Positions 6,983-13,744 of a DNA stretch of 20,107 bases are shown piece after piece. Each line of letters begins with the position of its first letter. The first letter of the stretch is position 1. Source of the DNA: JBBTWV01 sp038062615 (GTDB taxonomy: Bacteria > Patescibacteriota > Gracilibacteria > UBA1369 > UM-FILTER-53-11); the NCBI GenBank assembly GCA_038062615.1, contig JBBTWV010000019.1:1-20107 (forward strand). The letters are read 5' to 3'. The translations under genes were made by a program, and so were the position numbers. The notes under the pieces were generated by a model. That model was not told where the DNA came from and did no database searches. It saw only the letters and a program-made list of their open reading frames with translations.

Positions 6983-7516
6983 TTAGACATTGAGAATGAC
7001 GTGCGTCGGGTCGTTGCTTATCATTCCTTGAGTGGGAGTTGTCGGTTGAAGGTTGCGAAGATATTTTTTGATTCTTACTTTGAGGCCGCCGGTGGGCAGG
7101 TCGCTGAATTCCAGCTCATCCGTCCACGCAGAAACGATTTTGGCCAACCCTCGTCCGCGAATTTCTGTAAAAGAATAACCTGGTTTGCTTCGCTCCGCAA
7201 CGAGTTTTTGTAAATCCGCCGCGTGAAGACGATTTTTGCCCGTGCCCGTGTCTTCCACCGTAATTTCTACGCTCTCGCCAGGGCAAGATGTAAAAGTCAC
7301 TTTAATTTCCTGTTTTGGTCCCGATCCGTGTTCAATGGCGTTATTGCAAAGCTCATCTACTACGGACTGAAAACGATACGCCCACTGATCCGAAAACTTT
7401 GTCATATTGCGAATCATCGCGAGGGTGAAATCACGAATGCCTGACATAAAGTACGCGTTGGTTGGCAGGACGATCGTAATTTTAACGGAGTCTTGGTTTT
7501 GTGGAAGTGAGTCCAT
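6983..7516 (-). CDS. RsbW-like serine kinase / anti-sigma factor (HATPase_c_2)
   Basis: A 177-residue GHKL ATPase of the SpoIIAB/RsbW type. The N-box is DELCNNAIEHG (about 54-64), the G1 box EDTGTG (about 88-93) and the G2 box RGRGLAKI (about 119-126). Family members phosphorylate a STAS partner and bind either it or a target such as a sigma factor. The STAS gene directly downstream is the obvious partner. No sigma-B-type gene is present in the window, so the target must lie elsewhere or be a different protein. About 25 polar residues after the ATPase fold (ending THVILNV) are unusual for the family and may be a docking tail. An extended -10 promoter lies 22 nt upstream, inside the preceding gene's last codons. 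Confidence 0.87.
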   Translation of the reverse strand: MDSLPQNQDSVKITIVLPTNAYFMSGIRDFTLAMIRNMTKFSDQWAYRFQSVVDELCNNAIEHGSGPKQEIKVTFTSCPGESVEITVEDTGTGKNRLHAADLQKLVAERSKPGYSFTEIRGRGLAKIVSAWTDELEFSDLPTGGLKVRIKKYLRNLQPTTPTQGMISNDPTHVILNV

Positions 7517-7531
7517 ACATGCTTTAAAACT

Positions 7532-7807
7532 TCACTTCATTATACCAGTTTTTTTGGAGTATGAGAAGATCAGATTGAAGAGCCGTTTGATAAGGGAACC
7601 TTGCAACTTTCCCTTGCGAGCTCGGCTAAAATGCTTTTGAAGGAGGGCTTGCTCGCGCTTTTTTTGGGTAAGCGGCAGTCCCAGCTGTTTTTTGAGTTGT
7701 TGGATTTTGGCCGTTTTTTGAAACCTTTTTATGAGCTGGGTTATAAGCATTTTGTCAATTTTTTCGACTTCCTGGCGGAGAAGAGTGAGTTTTTGTGAAG
7801 GTAACAT
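7532..7807 (-). CDS. Chorismate-mutase (AroQ)-like domain protein, key Gln absent
   Basis: A 91-residue all-helical protein matching type II chorismate mutase without gaps by eye: LRQEVEKID (R11), LIKRF (R28), LKK (K39/K40), KKREQ (R51, E52) and S84 coincide with E. coli P-protein active-site numbering. The catalytic Gln88, however, is Gly, and position 48 is Gln instead of Asp. The protein is more basic than usual. No other shikimate-pathway gene is in the window. Either it is a weak mutase or the fold has been reused, for example as a sensor or scaffold for the downstream RsbW/STAS/PrsW genes, which follow after 15 nt. Residues 87-90 (TGIM) are encoded by the bases of an extended -10 promoter for those genes. 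Confidence 0.7.
   Translation of the reverse strand: MLPSQKLTLLRQEVEKIDKMLITQLIKRFQKTAKIQQLKKQLGLPLTQKKREQALLQKHFSRARKGKLQGSLIKRLFNLIFSYSKKTGIMK
7539..7547 (-). promoter_or_regulatory. Extended -10 promoter for the RsbW-STAS-PrsW genes
   Basis: Minus-strand TGGTATAAT is a perfect extended -10 element. It lies within the last codons of the chorismate-mutase-like gene and 22 nt before the ATG of the RsbW-like gene. The -35 region (TTCTCA at 17 bp) is weak, as tolerated by extended -10 promoters. It would allow the switch genes to be transcribed without the first gene. Confidence 0.5.
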
Positions 7808-7808
7808 C

Positions 7809-7868
7809 TTATTGACGATTTAAGGTAATGTGCCATGGTTCGTAGTTTGGATCTTCCCGAAGAGGCAA
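7809..7868 (-). pseudogene. Possible 3' remnant of a VanY-type (M15) peptidase
   Basis: On the minus strand the last 20 codons before TAA (7809-7811) read LPLREDPNYEPWHITLNRQ. The YEPWH motif resembles the zinc-binding Glu-Pro-Trp-His end of VanY-type D,D-carboxypeptidases, and the polar ending is protein-like. Upstream, the frame runs antisense into the surface-protein gene and loses any resemblance. TAA is followed by G and then the ATG of the chorismate-mutase-like gene, a spacing typical of operon neighbours. I read it as the tail of a lost gene, but 20 codons is too short to be sure. Confidence 0.3.
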
Positions 7869-7908
7869 AAAAATAGTATCATATATGGATTTATACAAAC
7901 CACAAAAT

Positions 7909-9987
7909 ATGAAAATAAAAACCTTTTTGGTGGGCATCGTGGTGCTGTTGGCATTTTTGATGCCGACACAAACTGTGGCAGCCACCAGTGATAAGAATCT
8001 CCGCGGGTTTGATACGGTTGCCGGATTTGAAACGGTTTTGAAGGCTGAACATTTGCCCCGTGGCCAGACGGTTACGTTTCGTATGTCTCGTCCGGATGGA
8101 GTGAGTGAAATGTTTTCCATCGCGGCGGATTCATTTGGCGTTGCCACTGCTACGATTCCTGATTCCAAAACTCAGCAAGCAGGAGTGTATGAAGTCTCAC
8201 TCCTCGGCGCATCGGGTTCTTCTTCATTCCAGGTTTTTCCAGGCGAGATGAGTACCGAAGTTTCACAAATCTCATCCAACAAAAATTCGGTGTTCGCGAA
8301 TGGCTTGGATCAAGTACTTGTGACGGTGAAGTTGGCAGATGAGTTTGGAAATCCGCTGGAGTCCCATGAAGTTACTCTGGCTTCCAGCCGTCAAAATGAT
8401 GTCATGACATCTCAATCCGATCAAACAGATATAAATGGGCGCATGAATTTTTTGGTCTCTTCAGTCCAGACTGGTCCGGCAATTTTTACTGCCACAGATG
8501 AGACGACTGGCGATAACGTGGAGGCAAAGCTCAGCTTGGTATTTGTACATTCGGGCACCGATTTTAAAGCCGTTGGTGGTGACCCAAAAACGGTTTTGTT
8601 GGCTCAGGCAAGCTCTTCACCTGTCCGTTTTGAAATTGAAAACCTTCCAGCCAGTGCCGTTACCAATGAGACGATGAGTTTTCGTGTGAAAGCCGTTGAT
8701 GCCGCTGGAAATACGGTTACATCTTATGCCGGCACGATTCTTTTTACCTCCACGGATCCGAATGCTCTGTTGCCTGTGGCGTACACTTTTATTCCCAGCG
8801 ATCAAGGCAGAAAAACTTTTGATTTGAGCGTCAGTTTTAAAACGGAAGGAACTCAAAAACTCATCGTGCAAGAGCAAGGAAATGCCCTTATTAAAGGAGA
8901 AAAGAATATCCAAATTCTTACTTCTCAGGTACCGAGCAACTCTTCCATCCGTATTACCAAGCCGGCTACGGGTACCTACAGTGTAAATACTCTCAAAATT
9001 GAAGGTGAGTCGGCACCGGGTTCTCGCATTAAAATTTTTGATAAAGGCCAGCAGATTGGCGAAGTTCAATCGAACGCTTCGGGCAGATTTTCTTTTACAA
9101 CTTCCCTTTTGGCGGATGGCGAACACATATTCCATGCGGAAGGCACCAGCGGTGCTTCGGCAAAAGTAACGGTGATGATTGATTCCACGCCGGCAGAGGT
9201 TGAACAAGTTGAAATTACGACCCAGAGTTTGGCTCCCGGTGAAACTACACAGGTTGTTATTCGTTCTGATGCTGACTTAAATTCCGTACAGGCAACGATT
9301 GGCGACCTTGTGGTGGATTTGGAACCCGACACTCAAAATCCCGGTACTTACCGCGGATTTATTACCGCACCCAATGAAAAAGGCACCTATACCATTAATG
9401 TGGTGATTACCGACAAGCTTGGAAATATTTCCCCAGCGGTAGAAGTTGGGAAAATTACCGTAGGCTCTGCGTCACAAGTAACCGCTACTTCTTTTGAGGT
9501 ACCCAGTTTGGTTACCGGAGTTATTGCGACGCCGGGAAACGGCCAAGTGAACTTACTTTGGCATCCCGCGCATGCGTCTTCCGGCATGGCTTTTTATAGA
9601 ATTTACTATGGAACCGATCCAGGGGACCTTAACCTTGTGGCGAATACAAAGGATGCCCACACCACTTGGTACATTCCTAATTTGCAAAATGGAACGGCCT
9701 ATTACTTCCAAATTGCCGGGGTGGATACCCAAGGCAATGAGGGTGATAACCGAAGCGGCGTGGTCAGTAGCCAGCCTTTATCTACTTTAATAAATAGTGT
9801 GGTAGGTGCGGTACCACCACCTCCTCCTGCACAGACCGGCACCCCGGTTTTATGTGACCCTTCACCCTGCCCGTTAGCCTCCCCTCCTCCCGTTACGCCG
9901 CAAGATGGTCCGGAGGTTTTGGGAATGATCATTGCTTCTTTGATGTCTACGGCTACGGTTAGGCTTTGGAGAAAAAGGCGCTCTTGA
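7909..9987 (+). CDS. Surface protein with invasin/filamin-type Ig domains, FN3 and C-terminal anchor
   Basis: A 692-residue secreted protein. Residues 1-25 (MKIKTFLVGIVVLLAFLMPT and on to VAA) form a signal peptide. A Big_1/invasin-like domain covers about 115-215 (VLVTVKLADEFGNPLESHEV). A filamin-like Ig unit follows (FRVKAVDAAGNTVTSYAGTI), then a bacterial Ig unit beginning RITKPATGTY and a further beta domain with TYTINVVITDKLGN. An FN3 domain follows (VTGVIATPGNGQVNLLWHPA through the YYFQIAGVDTQGNEGD strand). A Pro-rich linker with two Cys leads to DGPEVLGMIIASLM, a hydrophobic helix and RLWRKRRS, a sorting-signal-like tail. I chose ATG 7909 because the ATG at 7885 would put eight extra residues before the signal peptide. 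Function is probably adhesion or envelope structure. Confidence 0.85.
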   Translation: MKIKTFLVGIVVLLAFLMPTQTVAATSDKNLRGFDTVAGFETVLKAEHLPRGQTVTFRMSRPDGVSEMFSIAADSFGVATATIPDSKTQQAGVYEVSLLGASGSSSFQVFPGEMSTEVSQISSNKNSVFANGLDQVLVTVKLADEFGNPLESHEVTLASSRQNDVMTSQSDQTDINGRMNFLVSSVQTGPAIFTATDETTGDNVEAKLSLVFVHSGTDFKAVGGDPKTVLLAQASSSPVRFEIENLPASAVTNETMSFRVKAVDAAGNTVTSYAGTILFTSTDPNALLPVAYTFIPSDQGRKTFDLSVSFKTEGTQKLIVQEQGNALIKGEKNIQILTSQVPSNSSIRITKPATGTYSVNTLKIEGESAPGSRIKIFDKGQQIGEVQSNASGRFSFTTSLLADGEHIFHAEGTSGASAKVTVMIDSTPAEVEQVEITTQSLAPGETTQVVIRSDADLNSVQATIGDLVVDLEPDTQNPGTYRGFITAPNEKGTYTINVVITDKLGNISPAVEVGKITVGSASQVTATSFEVPSLVTGVIATPGNGQVNLLWHPAHASSGMAFYRIYYGTDPGDLNLVANTKDAHTTWYIPNLQNGTAYYFQIAGVDTQGNEGDNRSGVVSSQPLSTLINSVVGAVPPPPPAQTGTPVLCDPSPCPLASPPPVTPQDGPEVLGMIIASLMSTATVRLWRKRRS

Positions 9988-10015
9988 CGTGGGGGGGGGT
10001 ATTGTGGTGTACAAT
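9984..10015 (+). promoter_or_regulatory. Possible promoter with a nine-G run in its spacer
   Basis: TTGACG (9984-9989, overlapping the stop codon of the previous gene) and TACAAT (10010-10015) are separated by 20 bp that include nine consecutive G (9991-9999). The spacing is longer than the optimal 17, so the promoter would be weak as sequenced. Loss of two or three G would bring the boxes into register. The downstream gene encodes a surface protein. The rest of the gap to 10071 is A-rich, without an SD. Confidence 0.4.
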
Positions 10016-10071
10016 AGAATCAAATCAACTAAGACTTCAAAAAACTCAAATATTCTTTAATCAAAACAAAT

Positions 10072-11955
10072 ATGGGAAAAAGAACAAAAATAGGAATTGG
10101 CCTCGGGATAGCCGTTATCGTGGTACTTGCCTTAACGCTAGGAAATAACGGAAAACTTTTCCGCGGTGCTTTTAAGCCGCTTCCAGCTCCACAGAGCGAT
10201 GGAAAAGGAGGCGAGCCACTTCCTCCGTCAATCCAGTGCAGAATTTATAAATCCATGTGTGATTCTGGACAAAAATCTTCGTGTGAAGGCTACAAGCGCG
10301 AATGTGTGGTGACAACTCTTACCGTTTCCAAAAATGCCGCCATGGCAAACCTAACCGTTGTGGCAGGTCAGCGATCTGCTCTAATTGGTTCTTTTAATTT
10401 GCAAACCAATGTGGTTGCTGGAGCCAATGTTTCGGCTATTACATTAAATTTACTAACAGGGAGCGTTGTACCTGGGAATTACAGAAATCTCCGACTTTGC
10501 AAAGGAGGCACGGCATGCGTTGGGGCTGGCAATCAATATGGACAAACTGTTGGAAGCGCCGCCGCCACAAATGCTTTTGGTGTTTCATTGAATGTTACAA
10601 ATCTCCCTACAGTTATTGATGTATATGCGGATGTGACCTCAACACTCGCCGCCAACACGAGTCTTACCGTTGCCATTAATGCGGGCGCCGTTACCGCAAC
10701 TGACTTCAATGGCACGGCCATGAATAATGTTCCAAGTGCACAAGTAGGATTGCAGACTGTCACGGTGGTGACTTCCGGCAGGCTGGAAGCTCATCAAGAA
10801 GGCAGTCCTGCTGCGGCCATTGTTGTTGCTGGCTCCACGGGGGTCACATTTGCTAAGTACAAATTTTCCGCTTCTTATGAAGCCTTTATTGTTAAAAAGC
10901 TGGACGTAGTTTTAGATAGCGATTTTCCAGCAGCTGCAAGCGCATTTTTTAGTGATGATCCATCTGATGATGCTGGCGCGAGGAGCATTACTCGTGTTGG
11001 ACTTTCCTACCCAAAGCAAGATGGCACGACCGAAACGGTCTACACCAGCCTTTCTGGTGGAACGGCCACATTCACCAATCTAAACTTCTATGTGCCAAAA
11101 AACAGCTCAGCAACTATCTCAGTTAGCGCCGATATAAATACCATTGAGTTTGGGGCTGTTTCGGGCGACAACTTCCGCCTTGGTTTAAGCGAGCGACCGG
11201 ATGCGCAAAATTCATTTGAAGCAATCGGAGAGAGCTCTGCCGAAAGGAAGACCCAGCCAAATCAGGGAGTTAATAACTATCTCAATTCTGCTTATGTAAA
11301 TAGTATGGTGGTGAGAAAAACGGTTCCAACGGTCGCCAAGCTTCCTACAGCGGCTGCCCGTTTGAACAATGGCCAAAATGATATTGCGGCGATCACCGTT
11401 GCAGCAGATGCTAAGGAGGCGGTGGGCCTCAAGAGAATGGTGTTTGAATTTGCCGCAACGAGCCGTTTAACGGTTAACTCACTCCAGCTCTACAGAAAAA
11501 TAGGGTCTGCCGCAGAAACAGATATCACAAACCAGGTTTCTATTCGCAATAGTGCAGGGCAGGATTTGGAGTCCGGCGGTTCCAATATTTCGGCGCCTGG
11601 TGCCCCGGGGTTCAATTCGATCTTTGTAACATGGGATAATACCGCCACCGATCTTGGCATGGTGAGCAGGGGAATCACCAATACCTACATGATAAGAGCT
11701 ACTGTCAACAATGCTTCGATGGGTGAAAATTTATCTACCTATATTTCCGATGACCTTAATTTTGTAAGCGGGGCCACGGCTATTGATTTGATGAATACGG
11801 CAACCGGCGTGAATCATCTCATCTGGTCTGATAATTCTGAAGTGAGTTATGACAGTAGAGGTCAGCCATATCATGACGCGGCTAGGGCGTCTGATTTTAC
11901 GAATGGAAAGGATGTACTGAATTTGCCGACGACGGCTCTTGCATTAACATTCTAA
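10072..11955 (+). CDS. Membrane-anchored, beta-rich surface protein with N-terminal Cys cluster
   Basis: A 627-residue protein of no family I can name. Residues 7-24 (IGIGLGIAVIVVLALTLG) form a membrane anchor or signal segment after a basic start. A Pro/Gly linker is followed by four cysteines at 56, 63, 71 and 78 (C-x6-C-x7-C-x6-C), likely two disulphides, and two more near 140-150. The body is Thr/Val/Ala-rich and repeats a pattern: a leading strand such as LTVSKNAAMANLTVVAGQRS, then long strands ending in valine/threonine runs, seen again around VTVVTSGRLEAHQEGSP and VVRKTVPTVAKLPTAAARLN. It resembles Patescibacteria surface or S-layer-like proteins. No catalytic motif is visible. The gene ends 22 nt before a strong terminator and is probably a single transcript or follows the previous surface gene. 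Confidence 0.8.
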   Translation: MGKRTKIGIGLGIAVIVVLALTLGNNGKLFRGAFKPLPAPQSDGKGGEPLPPSIQCRIYKSMCDSGQKSSCEGYKRECVVTTLTVSKNAAMANLTVVAGQRSALIGSFNLQTNVVAGANVSAITLNLLTGSVVPGNYRNLRLCKGGTACVGAGNQYGQTVGSAAATNAFGVSLNVTNLPTVIDVYADVTSTLAANTSLTVAINAGAVTATDFNGTAMNNVPSAQVGLQTVTVVTSGRLEAHQEGSPAAAIVVAGSTGVTFAKYKFSASYEAFIVKKLDVVLDSDFPAAASAFFSDDPSDDAGARSITRVGLSYPKQDGTTETVYTSLSGGTATFTNLNFYVPKNSSATISVSADINTIEFGAVSGDNFRLGLSERPDAQNSFEAIGESSAERKTQPNQGVNNYLNSAYVNSMVVRKTVPTVAKLPTAAARLNNGQNDIAAITVAADAKEAVGLKRMVFEFAATSRLTVNSLQLYRKIGSAAETDITNQVSIRNSAGQDLESGGSNISAPGAPGFNSIFVTWDNTATDLGMVSRGITNTYMIRATVNNASMGENLSTYISDDLNFVSGATAIDLMNTATGVNHLIWSDNSEVSYDSRGQPYHDAARASDFTNGKDVLNLPTTALALTF

Positions 11956-11977
11956 AAAAATTCACATAATACATAAT

Positions 11978-12007
11978 AAAAATCCCGCCAAACTCGGCGG
12001 GATTTTT
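11978..12007 (+). terminator. Strong intrinsic terminator
   Basis: AAAAATCCCGCC and GGCGGGATTTTT form a perfect 12-bp stem around AAACTC, ending in five T. It closes the surface-protein transcription unit. The last T overlaps the promoter of the yggT gene. Confidence 0.9.
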
Positions 12008-12015
12008 GGTATACT
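12007..12015 (+). promoter_or_regulatory. Extended -10 promoter for yggT-cysS
   Basis: TGGTATACT directly follows the terminator stem. It leaves only 12 nt to the ATG at 12028, so the leader would be about 5 nt. This is too short for an SD, and none is present. Confidence 0.5.
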
Positions 12016-12027
12016 ACGATCGTTTTT

Positions 12028-12291
12028 ATGATTCAATCGTACCTTGCGCTTTTCATTTCCATCTTCACCAAAATTCTCATTTTTGCGATTTTTGCGCGTG
12101 TTATTCTTTCGTGGTTAAGGGTTCCGCCGCGAGGATTTCTCTTCTCCATCATTGTTGAAACCACCGAGCCGATTCTTGGCGTTTTTCGTCGGCTCATTCC
12201 GCCTCTCGGCGGCATGCTGGATCTCTCTCCCCTTTTTGCCTACTTGGCCATTGATTTGCTTCGCGGTATTTTGCTCAGCCTCCTCGCATGA
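12028..12291 (+). CDS. YggT-family membrane protein
   Basis: An 87-residue protein with two hydrophobic segments (about 5-27 and 65-87) and the family core between them: ILSWLRVPPRG and then EPILGVFRRLIPPLGG followed by LDLSPL. YggT proteins sit in the inner membrane. In various bacteria they are linked to cell division or osmotic tolerance, but their mechanism is not settled. The length is normal for a single-repeat member. Its stop codon overlaps the cysS start as ATGA, so cysS is translationally coupled to it. The pairing of a housekeeping tRNA synthetase with yggT is probably just economical packing. Confidence 0.9.
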   Translation: MIQSYLALFISIFTKILIFAIFARVILSWLRVPPRGFLFSIIVETTEPILGVFRRLIPPLGGMLDLSPLFAYLAIDLLRGILLSLLA

Positions 12292-13685
12292 AAATTTTCA
12301 GCACGCTTTCGCAGAAAAAAGAAGAGTTTCAGCCTTTGGAGGATAAAAAAATTGGCATGTATGTTTGCGGACCGACGGTGTATGACGTTGGCCATTTAGG
12401 CCATGCACGCAGTGCCGTTTCGTTTGATGTGATCCGGCGATATTTTGAATATAAAGGGTTTACGGTAACATTTGTGAGCAACATTACCGATGTGGATGAC
12501 AAGATGATTAAGCGTGCGGCTGAGGAGAAGATTACCGAGATTCAGCTCGCGGAAAAAATTATTCCGGAGTACGCCAAAGATTATGCGGCGCTTGGAGTGA
12601 AAGTACCCACGCATCAGCCGCGCGCGACGCAGTATATTCAACAAATGGTGACGCTTATTGAGGATTTATTGGAAAAGGATGTGGCGTACGCCACAGAAGA
12701 TGGGATTTATTTTGAAGTTTCAAAATTTCCAGGATACGGAAAGTTATCAGGGCAAAACTTGCAGGAACTTCGCGCGGGAGCACGCATTGAAGTTGATGAA
12801 AAAAAGAAAAATCCAGAAGATTTTGCCGTTTGGAAAAAAGAAAAACCGGGCGAGCCTTCATGGAAAGGTCCTCTTGGCATGCCGGGGCGCCCTGGCTGGC
12901 ACATTGAGTGCAGCGCTATGAGTGCGGATATTTTGGGTGAGACGTTTGATATCCACGGCGGCGGCATTGATCTGCAGTTTCCTCATCATGAAGATGAAAT
13001 CGCCCAGAGTGAGATGGCCTCAGATAAGCCTTTTGCGCTGTATTGGCTCCACAATGGGCACATCCGAGTGAATAAGGAAAAGATGAGCAAGTCGCTCGGT
13101 AATTTTTTTACAATTAAGGATATTCTTAAAAAGCATAATCCCCTCGTGGTGCGTTATTTTTTGCTTTCAACGCACTATCGCATGCCTATTGATTTTACGG
13201 ACAGCCTTTTGGAGCAGGCAAAGAACGGCTTAGAACGTCTGCGCGATGCGTATGCCAATGTTAAAAGAGCAGCCGAGCAAAAAGAACATACTGAAGCGAG
13301 TGACTTTGATGTTGCTGCCGCTTTGAACTTAGCTCGAAGTTATTTTGAGGCCGCTATGGATGATGATTTTGAAATTTCCCGGGCACTGGCGGCGCTTTTT
13401 GAGTTGGTAAACAGGGTCAACGTCGAAGTCAAAAATGGAACTTTAAACTCCAAGCAGGCTGAGCAGATCATGAAGTTTTTTGATGAGTTGGATGCGGTTT
13501 TGGGTGTCATTACCGCTCCGCAGTCGGATGTTTCTAGCGAAATTGAGTCACTCATTGCGGAGCGCAACGAAGCTCGCAAGAAAAAAAATTTTAAACGCTC
13601 CGACGAACTCAGGAAGGAGCTAGAAGCAAAAGGAATTATTTTGGAAGACACCAAAGAAGGGACGACCTGGAAGCGTGCCCTGTAA
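12288..13685 (+). CDS. cysS: Cysteine--tRNA ligase
   Basis: A 465-residue class I aminoacyl-tRNA synthetase that charges tRNA-Cys with cysteine in the cytoplasm. The signature motifs are intact: C27 in MYVCGPTVYD, the HIGH motif as HLGH (36-39), the zinc-site region WHIECSAM and HHEDEIAQSE, and KMSKS at 265-269. The length matches the usual ~460 residues, including the C-terminal DALR-like helical bundle and the end region RRKKKNFKRSDELRKELEAK-like (here starting ERNEARKKKNFKRSDELR). The ATG at 12288 overlaps the yggT stop by 4 nt, which decides the start. Nothing is missing, so it should be functional. It is followed by a short gap with its own downstream promoter. Confidence 0.98.
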   Translation: MKIFSTLSQKKEEFQPLEDKKIGMYVCGPTVYDVGHLGHARSAVSFDVIRRYFEYKGFTVTFVSNITDVDDKMIKRAAEEKITEIQLAEKIIPEYAKDYAALGVKVPTHQPRATQYIQQMVTLIEDLLEKDVAYATEDGIYFEVSKFPGYGKLSGQNLQELRAGARIEVDEKKKNPEDFAVWKKEKPGEPSWKGPLGMPGRPGWHIECSAMSADILGETFDIHGGGIDLQFPHHEDEIAQSEMASDKPFALYWLHNGHIRVNKEKMSKSLGNFFTIKDILKKHNPLVVRYFLLSTHYRMPIDFTDSLLEQAKNGLERLRDAYANVKRAAEQKEHTEASDFDVAAALNLARSYFEAAMDDDFEISRALAALFELVNRVNVEVKNGTLNSKQAEQIMKFFDELDAVLGVITAPQSDVSSEIESLIAERNEARKKKNFKRSDELRKELEAKGIILEDTKEGTTWKRAL

Positions 13686-13707
13686 AAATCAGTCCCAACC
13701 TGAAAGC

Positions 13708-13736
13708 TTGCCAAAAAGGCTTTTTTTGTTTAAATT
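13708..13736 (+). promoter_or_regulatory. Promoter for the E1 gene, likely leaderless
   Basis: TTGCCA (13708-13713) and TAAATT (13731-13736) are 17 bp apart, with 5/6 and 4/6 matches to consensus. The ATG at 13745 is 8 nt after the -10, so the transcript would start at about the start codon. An imperfect AAAGC/GCTTT hairpin with a T-run in the same stretch may also end cysS transcription weakly. Confidence 0.5.
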
Positions 13737-13744
13737 AACCTGCC

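Noticed and set aside
7885..7908. Upstream ATG as start of the first Ig/FN3 protein
   Set aside because: It adds eight residues before a normal signal peptide and lies 2 nt after a possible -10 box (TATCAT), where no transcript could include it.
8617..9207. 196-codon minus-strand frame
   Set aside because: It is antisense to well-formed Ig domains of the plus-strand surface protein and matches no family.
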